64,000 nucleotides of DNA from Bacteroidales bacterium (GTDB lineage Bacteria; Bacteroidota; Bacteroidia; Bacteroidales; VadinHA17), in the NCBI GenBank assembly GCA_018056245.1, contig JAGPFZ010000003.1:49540-113539 (forward strand). Reading direction: 5' to 3'. Below are positions 19,003 to 27,786 of this stretch, in pieces. The notes under the pieces were generated by a model, which made no database searches, was not told the origin of the DNA, and saw only the letters and a program-made list of their open reading frames with translations. A program made the translations under genes and the position numbers. Numbering within the stretch: position 1 is the stretch's first letter; each line of letters starts with the position of its first letter.

Positions 19003-19116
19003 ATGTCTCACGAGAAGGATAAAGCCCAATCAAAGAACAAAAAGGAACCGGCTAAGACCTTGAAAGAAAAAAGGGCGTCTAAAAAAGCCAAGAAATCAGA
19101 AAAGATGAATAAATAG
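19003..19116 (+). CDS. 37-residue lysine-rich small protein
   Basis: ATG to TAG encodes 37 residues, about 40 percent Lys, with Glu and Ala and no hydrophobic segment: starts MSHEKDKAQSKNKKEPAKTL and ends KKSEKMNK. It is preceded by a good -7 element and is open from a plausible start. Short, highly basic proteins of this kind are common in Bacteroidota as hypothetical genes; the composition would suit nucleic-acid or ribosome binding, but no function is known to me. The following 269 bp up to the Yip1 gene are A+T-rich and hold nothing I recognise except a short ATACGC direct repeat near 19330. Confidence 0.6.
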   Translation: MSHEKDKAQSKNKKEPAKTLKEKRASKKAKKSEKMNK

Positions 19117-19385
19117 CGACGTCTTTTCTAAAATAAGTCTTCCTATGGTATATCTGTCGAAAGCGGAGTTAGAAGGGTTTTTTTCTGATTTATTGAGAGA
19201 GTTTCAAGAATATCCTTTTAAAAATAATTTGGTAAATTTATTGAAATAGAGTATATTGTTACTTTAATTGAAAATTAAGTTTTATACGATCAGATTAAAA
19301 TTTAAAAAAGTAGTTTATTTTAATTTCAATACGCAATACGCATAGATCATTATGTAAATATTGTTGAACTAAAACCTGAATTATT

Positions 19386-20024
19386 ATGGATAACAAGACT
19401 TTTGATTTTAATCTGTTCATAAAGGAATCGAAAGAAACTCTTTTGAATCCTAAGAGTTATTTTTCAGAAATGAAACTATCCGGCGGGATGGTTGAACCTC
19501 TTATTAAAGCTGTTATTTATGGAGCTATTGCAGGCATTTTTTATTTCCTGTGGGGAATTTTTAGATTGAGTGCGGGCAGCGGAATAATCGGAGGCACTAC
19601 TGGTATAATGGGCTTTATCTGGGCTGTTATAACAGCTATCATCGGATTGTTTATTGGAGCTATTATTCTGCTTGTTATTTCTGCAATTTGTAAAGGTAAT
19701 ACTGACTTCGAGCCATGCTTGAGAGTTACTGCTTCATTAATGGTGATTATGCCAATTTCGGCCTTTTTTGGTTTTTTTACAGGTATTAGCTTCACACTTG
19801 GCACAATTGTTAATCTGATAATAATGTTTTATTGTCTCTGGCTTATGTATAATGCCCTTATATCTGCACTTAAAGCAAATGCAGGAACTGTAAAGGTTGT
19901 TACAGTTGTTCTTGCTGCTTTATTTGTACTTTCTCTCTTAATTGGCATGAACACAAGCAGAAAGGTTAACAGGTTGCTGAAAGAAAACAAGGGGTTGATG
20001 GAAATGAATATGGATTTACAATAA
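19386..20024 (+). CDS. Yip1-domain integral membrane protein
   Basis: A 212-residue inner-membrane protein with about five hydrophobic segments (about residues 40-60, 75-105, 115-140, 140-160, 170-190). The opening FIKESKETLLNPKSYFSEMKLSGG before the first membrane segment is typical of bacterial Yip1-domain (PF04893-type) proteins. No enzymatic function is known for these; they are thought to be membrane-shaping or unknown. The gene stands alone upstream of the cytochrome genes by 164 bp. A 12-codon ORF with a good GAGAGGAA site at 20132-20170 lies between but is too short to call. Confidence 0.8.
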   Translation: MDNKTFDFNLFIKESKETLLNPKSYFSEMKLSGGMVEPLIKAVIYGAIAGIFYFLWGIFRLSAGSGIIGGTTGIMGFIWAVITAIIGLFIGAIILLVISAICKGNTDFEPCLRVTASLMVIMPISAFFGFFTGISFTLGTIVNLIIMFYCLWLMYNALISALKANAGTVKVVTVVLAALFVLSLLIGMNTSRKVNRLLKENKGLMEMNMDLQ

Positions 20025-20188
20025 TAGCGACTAACGACTTATAAGTGATTAATATTTAAGATATAAAATATTATTTACCAGGTCATTAAGTTTTTAGTAA
20101 TTATAAAATCACTTAATTATAAGAGAGGAAAATGCAGGCTAATAGAAAAGCCAGAAGAAGATGGATTTGATTTTAATTATCAGGTTAA

Positions 20189-21565
20189 ATGGAATCTAAA
20201 GCGAGAAAAAGGGTACTCTTTATTACTGTCTTATCGGTTTCTATTGTAGTTCTTATATTCTCAGCTGCTTTTAAAGCTTTAATAAGCCAGATTAATTTAA
20301 AGGGAGCATACCAATATAACAAGTTTGAAAATGCAGCTAAGTGTAAGACATGTCATACAGGTATTTATGAGCAGTGGTCGCAGGCTATGATGTCGCAAGC
20401 ATATACTCATCACTGGGATGAAATTGAATATTTTGATCTTGCGGAAGCACATGTAGATGCTGTTCCTTCATTAAGGGAGGTAGTTGACGGTTGTAATGGC
20501 TGTCACACACCGTTAGCCTATATGAATGGGAAATTACCTCCGGCAAGGCCTTCTGAAAAAACTATGGCAAACGAATCAGTGTCATGTGAGGTTTGTCATA
20601 CTATTCAATCGTCACAAACAGATCCACCCGTTAATTTTAGTTATTTTATTGAGCCTGGCATGACAAAGTATTCAGGAAGAGCCCCGCTGGTAGAATCTCC
20701 AGCACATAATATTGTTGTAAAAGATATTTTTAATACAACTGAGATATGTGGGATATGTCATAATGAAAAAAATCCTTACGGAATATGGGTAAAATCGACA
20801 CAACTGGAATGGAAAGATGGGCCTTATTCTCAGCAAGGCGTTTTGTGCCACGATTGCCATATGCCTAAAGCACAATATCTGACTGCAATAATGTCCAAGC
20901 CGCGCCCTGATGCAAGGCTTCATCTTTTTCACGGCGGACATGATGCAGGTAAAGTTAGAGGAACGATCGAACTGAGAATTCAACCTGATATAAGAGTAGC
21001 AGAACCGGGTGAAACAGTTGTACTTACTGTGGCTCTCTATAACGCCAAAACGGGACATAAGTTTCCTACTGGCTCGGTCGAAGACAGAATATTATGGCTT
21101 AATGTGGAAGCTATGGATGCAAAAGGTAACAAATATCATATTAATGTTGACAAAAAAGGTTTTGAAGGTGAAGAATATACAATTTCAGGAGATTATCTGG
21201 CTTATCAGGATATGGGGATTCCTAAGAAAATAAGTGACTTTAAGGGTGTACAGCGGGATGGCATCCCATACGGGAACAGAATATTTCGGATGCCTTATTT
21301 CGATTCTGAAGGCAGAATGACAATCATGCAGTGGAATACAGCAAAGCTTGGCGTGGATTACCGCATAGGGCCCCGTCAAACCGTTGTGGAAACATTTACA
21401 TTCAAAATTCCTTTCGATGCCGCGCCTGGTATTATGAAGTTTACTGCAACACTTAATTACCAGCTTCTTGTTAAACCCGTTGCCGATTTCCTAAATGTAC
21501 CAGCGGACGAATCGGAAGTTACCGTGGTTAATACTCATTCAACCAGCATTAATGTTTTGCCTTAA
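20189..21565 (+). CDS. Membrane-anchored pentaheme c-type cytochrome
   Basis: A 458-residue protein with an uncleaved-looking N-terminal membrane segment (about residues 9-30) and five CxxCH heme sites, at Cys52, Cys102, Cys133, Cys187 and Cys220 (for instance CKTCH, CNGCH, CEVCH, CGICH, CHDCH). It resembles cytochrome c554/NrfB-like multiheme proteins. Residues after about 250 have no heme motif and look like a beta-rich domain. It should sit in the periplasm facing electron carriers. The next gene, 27 bp downstream, encodes a barrel-like protein with one heme site, so I infer an electron-transfer pair. Partner quinol oxidase is not in the window. Confidence 0.88.
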   Translation: MESKARKRVLFITVLSVSIVVLIFSAAFKALISQINLKGAYQYNKFENAAKCKTCHTGIYEQWSQAMMSQAYTHHWDEIEYFDLAEAHVDAVPSLREVVDGCNGCHTPLAYMNGKLPPARPSEKTMANESVSCEVCHTIQSSQTDPPVNFSYFIEPGMTKYSGRAPLVESPAHNIVVKDIFNTTEICGICHNEKNPYGIWVKSTQLEWKDGPYSQQGVLCHDCHMPKAQYLTAIMSKPRPDARLHLFHGGHDAGKVRGTIELRIQPDIRVAEPGETVVLTVALYNAKTGHKFPTGSVEDRILWLNVEAMDAKGNKYHINVDKKGFEGEEYTISGDYLAYQDMGIPKKISDFKGVQRDGIPYGNRIFRMPYFDSEGRMTIMQWNTAKLGVDYRIGPRQTVVETFTFKIPFDAAPGIMKFTATLNYQLLVKPVADFLNVPADESEVTVVNTHSTSINVLP

Positions 21566-21592
21566 AACAATTTGTAAATAAAAAAAGTTAGT

Positions 21593-22789
21593 ATGATACT
21601 CACTCGAAAATACTTATTAGTTCTGTCAGCAGTAATCCTTTCTTTTTTTATAGTTAAACCTGCGAAAGGTATGCCTGCATTTGCACGAAAATATCAGATT
21701 AGCTGCCAGGTGTGTCATTCTCCTTTCCCCCATCTGAAACCCTTTGGCGAAGATTTTGCCGGTAAAGGATACCGAATGACTGAATACGAAGCCCCGAGAT
21801 ATTTCATTCAGACAGGCGATGAAAAGCTTTCCCTTTTGCGTGAACTGCCTATTGCCGTGAGAATTGACGGGATTGCTTCTTATAACATGGGAAATAGCGG
21901 AAATATTGATTTTGGTGCTCCATCCGGTGTGAAGCTGCTTTCCGGCGGAGAACTCTCCGATAAACTTTCCTATTATTTTTACTTTTTTATGAGTGAAGGC
22001 GGAAATATTGTCGGAATAGAAGATGCTTTTATTACTTACAATAATTTATTTGGAACAGGGATAAATATTTCTGTGGGACAATTTCAAGCATGTGATCCCT
22101 TTTATAAAAGGGAATTAAGACTTACTCTCGAAGATATAGCAATACTTAATGCGGTTCCCGCAACTTCGAATGTATCGCTTAAGTATGAGAGAGGCATAAT
22201 GCTGGATTATGAAATTCCCAAAATTAATACAGGTATTGTTGCGGAGGTTCTTAATGGCAATGGGATAAACGGTGCCGGAGAAGAATTTCTTTTTGACAAG
22301 GATAAATATAAAAATCTGCTTGTTTATGTAACTCAACCTCTTGGCAATAATTTAAGTCTGGGATTATTAGGCTATACGGGCAAGGAAATTGTAAACGGTG
22401 CACCTGTTGAACTGCCATGCAGAACGAACATGGGCGGCCCTGTGGTTAATTTCAATCTTAATCAAAAACTGATAGTTAATGCACAATATATATTTCGAAC
22501 CGATTCAAGGATTTATAACAGGGAATTAGGGGATTGGGTTATTGATGCAGATACTCACGGCGGCTATATTGAGATTATCTTTACCCCAAAAGGCGATATG
22601 AGCAATTGGTACTTAACAGGGCTTCTAAACCAGGTTGAATCGGATTACAATATACTTGATTATAAATCTGCTACAATTCAGTATGGCTATTTACTCAGAA
22701 GAAATTTAAGGCTGCTATCAGAATTTACATGGCTCGATGGCGAAGAAAAATATTGTAAAATAAGCGCCGGATTTGTTGCAGGATTCTAA
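21593..22789 (+). CDS. Outer-membrane beta-barrel-like protein with one N-terminal heme c site
   Basis: A 398-residue protein with a signal peptide (residues 1-26) directly followed by KYQISCQVCHSPFPHLKPFGE, which has a single CxxCH at Cys38-His42. The rest consists of alternating amphipathic strands (KYERGIMLDYE, NAQYIFRTDSR, LLSEFTWLDG) ending in FVAGF, with a C-terminal Phe as in outer-membrane barrels. I infer a porin-like barrel carrying a heme plug or tail. It is 27 bp after the pentaheme cytochrome, so probably the same operon and a common electron-transfer route across the envelope. Family assignment is by architecture, not by a known named protein. Confidence 0.78.
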   Translation: MILTRKYLLVLSAVILSFFIVKPAKGMPAFARKYQISCQVCHSPFPHLKPFGEDFAGKGYRMTEYEAPRYFIQTGDEKLSLLRELPIAVRIDGIASYNMGNSGNIDFGAPSGVKLLSGGELSDKLSYYFYFFMSEGGNIVGIEDAFITYNNLFGTGINISVGQFQACDPFYKRELRLTLEDIAILNAVPATSNVSLKYERGIMLDYEIPKINTGIVAEVLNGNGINGAGEEFLFDKDKYKNLLVYVTQPLGNNLSLGLLGYTGKEIVNGAPVELPCRTNMGGPVVNFNLNQKLIVNAQYIFRTDSRIYNRELGDWVIDADTHGGYIEIIFTPKGDMSNWYLTGLLNQVESDYNILDYKSATIQYGYLLRRNLRLLSEFTWLDGEEKYCKISAGFVAGF

Positions 22790-22833
22790 TTGTTTTTCAG
22801 CCCATAGGTTTTCTGCTGTTAATTTTTTAAATT

Positions 22834-23757
22834 TTAAAACAATTGTTTTCTTTTCATGAACATTAATCCTATTGCTGATAAGCCGAATGATACTGCGAGG
22901 ATTATCAGGAAAGCAGGTGAAAAATTCTCCATTCCGTTAGGCACATCCATTCCATAAAGACTTGCAACTAATGTAGGAATCATTAGTAATACAGAAATTG
23001 AAGTGAGTCTTTTCATTATTATGTTAAGATTGTTTGAAATTACTGAAGCGTATGCATCCATCATTCCGCTTAAGATATCGCTAAAAACATTTGTTGTTTC
23101 CTGTGCCTGCTTAGATTCTATTTCTACATCTTCCAGGAGTTCTTCGTCATACTTATCTCTCTGGCTCTTTATGTTCTTCAGCCTGTTTATCAAAATATCG
23201 TTGCCATTTAGTGAAGTAGTGAAATAAACAAGACATTTTTCAATCTGTAATAATTTTTGAAGTTCCTCATTTTTAACAGATTTTTCCAGTTCATTTTCAG
23301 CAGTTTTTATATGCAGATTTATCTGTTTCAGATATTTCAAAAACCAGACCGAGGAATTTAATATAAGTCTCAGTACCAAATCAAAATAATCTTTATAATT
23401 AATATTTTTTCTAATTGTATAATTCAGAAAATCGGGAATCAATTCAGTTTTAACGTGACATATAGAAATAAATACATCATTTTTAAAGATTACACCAAGC
23501 GGCGCCGTTGAAAAGGGAAGTTTTGGATCTCCATTGCGGTAGGGGATTCTTATAATTATAAAATACCACCCATCTTCAAGTTCAATACGTGGACGCTCGT
23601 CAATATCTTCAAGGTCATTAAGAAATGATACAGGAAACCTAAAACTATTAAGAAATTCCTTATCTTCCGCAATCGGGCATTCGACATGTATCCAACAACC
23701 TGGTTCCCATTCTGTGCATGGAACAATACCAGTTGAATTTTTCAAGAAAGTACGCAT
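22834..23757 (-). CDS. corA: CorA-family divalent cation transporter with a GMD in place of GMN
   Basis: About 307 residues: a long cytoplasmic domain rich in helix, then two C-terminal membrane segments, the first ending LVASLYGMD and the second AFLIILAVSFGLSAIGLMF. I choose the ATG at 23757 because CCTCC at 23766-23770 gives a GGAGG 8 nt upstream; an ATG at 23772 overlaps this site and is probably not used. The selectivity motif GMN is GMD here (codon GAT), which is discussed as a finding. CorA proteins import Mg2+ (or Co2+/Ni2+). It is downstream of eno on the same strand, separated by 326 bp containing two hairpins. Confidence 0.88.
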   Translation of the reverse strand: MRTFLKNSTGIVPCTEWEPGCWIHVECPIAEDKEFLNSFRFPVSFLNDLEDIDERPRIELEDGWYFIIIRIPYRNGDPKLPFSTAPLGVIFKNDVFISICHVKTELIPDFLNYTIRKNINYKDYFDLVLRLILNSSVWFLKYLKQINLHIKTAENELEKSVKNEELQKLLQIEKCLVYFTTSLNGNDILINRLKNIKSQRDKYDEELLEDVEIESKQAQETTNVFSDILSGMMDAYASVISNNLNIIMKRLTSISVLLMIPTLVASLYGMDVPNGMENFSPAFLIILAVSFGLSAIGLMFMKRKQLF

Positions 23758-23780
23758 TATACAATCCTCCATATTTTAAA

Positions 23781-23808
23781 ACAGAGGTTGTAAATGCAAA
23801 ACCTCTGT
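23781..23808 (-). promoter_or_regulatory. Hairpin in the corA upstream region
   Basis: ACAGAGGTT (23781-23789) and AACCTCTGT (23800-23808) are a perfect 9-bp inverted repeat with a 10-nt loop. On the corA transcript it would end 10 nt before the GGAGG site, so it could influence translation. It does not resemble an Mg2+ riboswitch, which is much larger. Confidence 0.45.
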
Positions 23809-23932
23809 CCAATTCAACAACATAAATAATAATCGTCCATGTTATGGATTAATTTTCGGCTTGCAAGTTAGTGATTTTATTTAAATTAATCTACTATAAT
23901 AAAATTAATTTGATAAAAAATTAAAAGCAAGT

Positions 23933-24011
23933 AATGCAAAATTAATGCAAAGAACATAAGTTCGGAAAATTGTAAGAGAAATTACTTATGTTCCCTGCAT
24001 TAACCTGCATT
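23933..24011 (-). terminator. Long imperfect inverted repeat after eno
   Basis: Left arm 23933-23961 and right arm 23984-24011, 22-nt loop. Aligned arms share AATGCA, then TTAATGCA, then GAACATAAGT, with small mismatches between. Read from eno it lies 73 nt past the stop and is followed by a T-rich stretch, so it may end the eno transcript; it could equally be a mobile hairpin element. No coding potential. Confidence 0.45.
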
Positions 24012-24083
24012 TTTAAAGTTCCTAATAGACAACTCAAAAATATTCTATATTTCTAAGTTGTAGCTTAATTTCCGAATTGTGTT

Positions 24084-25376
<1,293 letters not shown>

Positions 25377-25509
25377 TTAATAGGTTTATTTATAATGTTA
25401 AAAAATTATCCATTTTCTTTTGGACTTCAAATATACATGAAAATCTTCTTTTTAACCGCAAAGCATTTAAAAAATAGAAAAGGTTCACAATACAAATTAT
25501 AGATATAAT

Positions 25510-26688
25510 TTATTCAGAAACACGATCGTTATATCTCATCATATATAAAATTACACCGGCTGCAACAATCTGTGCTGTAACAGAAAAGATGACGAGTATC
25601 TTGATTGAAAAATCATAAAAGATTCCCATTAATGCACTACCTGCAAACCACGCCAAGCCATAAATTGCATTGAATGTTCCGAAAGCTCTCCCTCTTTTTT
25701 CCGTTGAGACCATATTGGCTATTTCAGCTTTGAGTATTGATTCCTGTGCTCCCATGCCTATCCCCCACAATATCATCCCGAAAAGTGCAAGATAGAAATT
25801 GCCATAAAAGACCAGCGGTGCAAAAGCGCAGGAGATAAGCACAGAAAGAAGAAGTATATTTATTCCTTTTCTGTCGTAAATCTTGCCGAAAATCAATGCA
25901 GCTACAGCATCAACAGCCATTGCGACTGAATAAAATATTGGGATTAACGAATCGGACATTAATGCCTTAGATTTGAAGTGAAACGCTATAAGCGGGAAAT
26001 CGGCATAACCGGCAGCAATAAAGACCACCGCAATAATGTATATCCAGAATCTTTTCTGAACCCCCTTTGTAACTATTGAAGTTGTTTTGATTTCAAGCTC
26101 TCCTGGTTTTGGATAAAGATGAACGCCTAAAATAAGAATCATAAATGCTACAATGGCAGGTATGGCAAGGATGGCATAAGCCAGTTCATAATTCTGGTTT
26201 TTAAGAAGCAACACCAGACTCACCAGCAGAGGGCCAATTGTTGCGCCAATCTGGTCCATTGCTTCATGAAGTCCGTAGCCCCAGCCTCTGCCCATTTTTT
26301 GTGTACCGAATGAAAGAATCGCGTCACGTGCGGGTGTCCTTAAAGCTTTGCCGACACGTTCGGCAATTATAAGAACAACGGCAATCTGCCAGTAACCTGC
26401 AAGGGCCATAAGGGGTACTGAAAACAGATTTATCAGATAACCGATAATCATTATTGTCCAGTATTTTTTTGTCCGATCGGCAATATATCCCGATACAAAC
26501 CTTAAACCGTAACCGGCCAGCTCACCCAGCCCTGCTGCAATTCCAACTGTTGTTCCGTTTGCACCAAGTATCTTAAGGAATGAACCATTAATGCTTCTGG
26601 CAGCCTCGTATGTCATATCTCCAAACAGGCTTACAAGCCCAAGCAGAACTACAAACTTTGTGGCAGTATCGAGAGTTATTTTTTTCAT
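25510..26688 (-). CDS. Major facilitator superfamily transporter
   Basis: A 392-residue inner-membrane protein with about 12 hydrophobic segments. The loop between segments 2 and 3 has GYIADRTKKYW, the MFS motif A analogue, and a second copy GKIYDRKGINI lies in the second half. Substrate is not predictable; similar Bacteroidota proteins are annotated as general MFS permeases. It is divergent from the N-acetylneuraminate lyase-like gene across 88 bp, which might mean shared control, but no sugar-transport motif was recognised. Confidence 0.85.
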   Translation of the reverse strand: MKKITLDTATKFVVLLGLVSLFGDMTYEAARSINGSFLKILGANGTTVGIAAGLGELAGYGLRFVSGYIADRTKKYWTIMIIGYLINLFSVPLMALAGYWQIAVVLIIAERVGKALRTPARDAILSFGTQKMGRGWGYGLHEAMDQIGATIGPLLVSLVLLLKNQNYELAYAILAIPAIVAFMILILGVHLYPKPGELEIKTTSIVTKGVQKRFWIYIIAVVFIAAGYADFPLIAFHFKSKALMSDSLIPIFYSVAMAVDAVAALIFGKIYDRKGINILLLSVLISCAFAPLVFYGNFYLALFGMILWGIGMGAQESILKAEIANMVSTEKRGRAFGTFNAIYGLAWFAGSALMGIFYDFSIKILVIFSVTAQIVAAGVILYMMRYNDRVSE

Positions 26689-26776
26689 TATTGTTGTATA
26701 AATTTCGGAAGGCTAAAATATGGATTAAAATTTTAATAAAAAATGTATATTTTAGACTTTGATATATCTATGTATT

Positions 26777-27703
26777 ATGGTAAAGATTGAAAAATTCAAA
26801 GGGCTGGTCGCAGCACCATTTACTCCTATGGACAGCAAAGGCAACCTGAAAACCGAACTTATTCGCGATTATTATTATTTCCTTCAGAAGAACGGGATTG
26901 TAGGTGCTTTTATCAACGGAACGACAGGAGAGGGTGCTTCGCTTACGCAAAAAGAAAAACAGTTACAGGTGCAGAAATGGGCAGAGTGCCTTAAAGAAGG
27001 AGGAAAAGTAAGAATAATAAATATGGTTGGCGGCACCTGCATTAATGAATGTATAGAAAACGCCCTGTTTTCGTATGAAGCCGGGTTGTCGGCCATTGCA
27101 GTTATAGGTCCTTATTTCTTTAAGCCTTCCAATGATAGCCATCTGGCTGAATTTGTTACACAGGTTGGAGAAGCTGTTCCAGAACTGCCGGTCTATTTCT
27201 ATCATTTTCCGGCAATGACCGGAGTTAATTTTGTAATGGCCGGGTTTATCAGTAAAATATCAAAGATGCTCCCAAATTTTGCAGGCATAAAATTTACTCA
27301 TGAAGATTTTATGGACTTCACATTATGCCTCGATTACAATGATGGCGCATACGATCTGCTATGGGGCAGGGATGAATGTATACTTCCGGCACTTGCGACA
27401 GGCTGCAATGGCTTTGTTGGAAGTACATATAACTTCGCTGCACCTCTGTACCATTCGATTATTGATTCGTTCAACAAAGGCGACCTTGAAACTGCCCGCC
27501 ACCTCTATATTAAGGCAATTAAAATGGTAAGTCTTCTCGGAAAATACGGAGGAATCGCTACCGGGAAAGCATTTATAAAAATCGCAGGAATTGACTGCGG
27601 CGGTTTTAGACCACCCATAAAAAATCTTACGGAAGAGATGTATAACTCATTGAAACAAGATATTAAACTTCTTGGCCTTCAGGAGTTTCTGTCAATAAAA
27701 TAA
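26777..27703 (+). CDS. N-acetylneuraminate lyase-like class I aldolase
   Basis: A 308-residue (beta/alpha)8 barrel of the DapA/NanA family. I start at 26777 (MVKIEKFKGLVAAP) rather than at 26759, since the earlier six residues precede the conserved opening. GTTGEG is at residues 48-53; the Schiff-base lysine is Lys172 in GIKFTHED and the helper Tyr142 is in YFYHFPAMTGV. YHxPAxTGV and GIKFT resemble N-acetylneuraminate lyase more than DapA. It would cleave sialic acid to N-acetylmannosamine and pyruvate. A ROK kinase (32608) and a sialate esterase (12371) occur in the window, though not adjacent, so a sialic acid pathway is possible only. Confidence 0.8.
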   Translation: MVKIEKFKGLVAAPFTPMDSKGNLKTELIRDYYYFLQKNGIVGAFINGTTGEGASLTQKEKQLQVQKWAECLKEGGKVRIINMVGGTCINECIENALFSYEAGLSAIAVIGPYFFKPSNDSHLAEFVTQVGEAVPELPVYFYHFPAMTGVNFVMAGFISKISKMLPNFAGIKFTHEDFMDFTLCLDYNDGAYDLLWGRDECILPALATGCNGFVGSTYNFAAPLYHSIIDSFNKGDLETARHLYIKAIKMVSLLGKYGGIATGKAFIKIAGIDCGGFRPPIKNLTEEMYNSLKQDIKLLGLQEFLSIK

Positions 27704-27786
27704 TAAAAAAATCAAACTCCATCATTCCGGAAAAATGAACGACATTTCTTTGATATAGTAAAAATCAATGCAGGCTTTGATTGCTG

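Noticed and set aside
20132-20170. 12-codon ORF (MQANRKARRRWI) with a good GAGAGGAA site before the pentaheme cytochrome
   Set aside because: Too short to support as a gene. It could be a leader peptide, but there is no attenuator-like hairpin next to it.
22836-22849. 14-bp palindrome AAAACAATTGTTTT at the end of corA
   Set aside because: It lies across the last codons and is explained by the K-Q-L-F coding sequence; no T-tract arrangement specific to a terminator.
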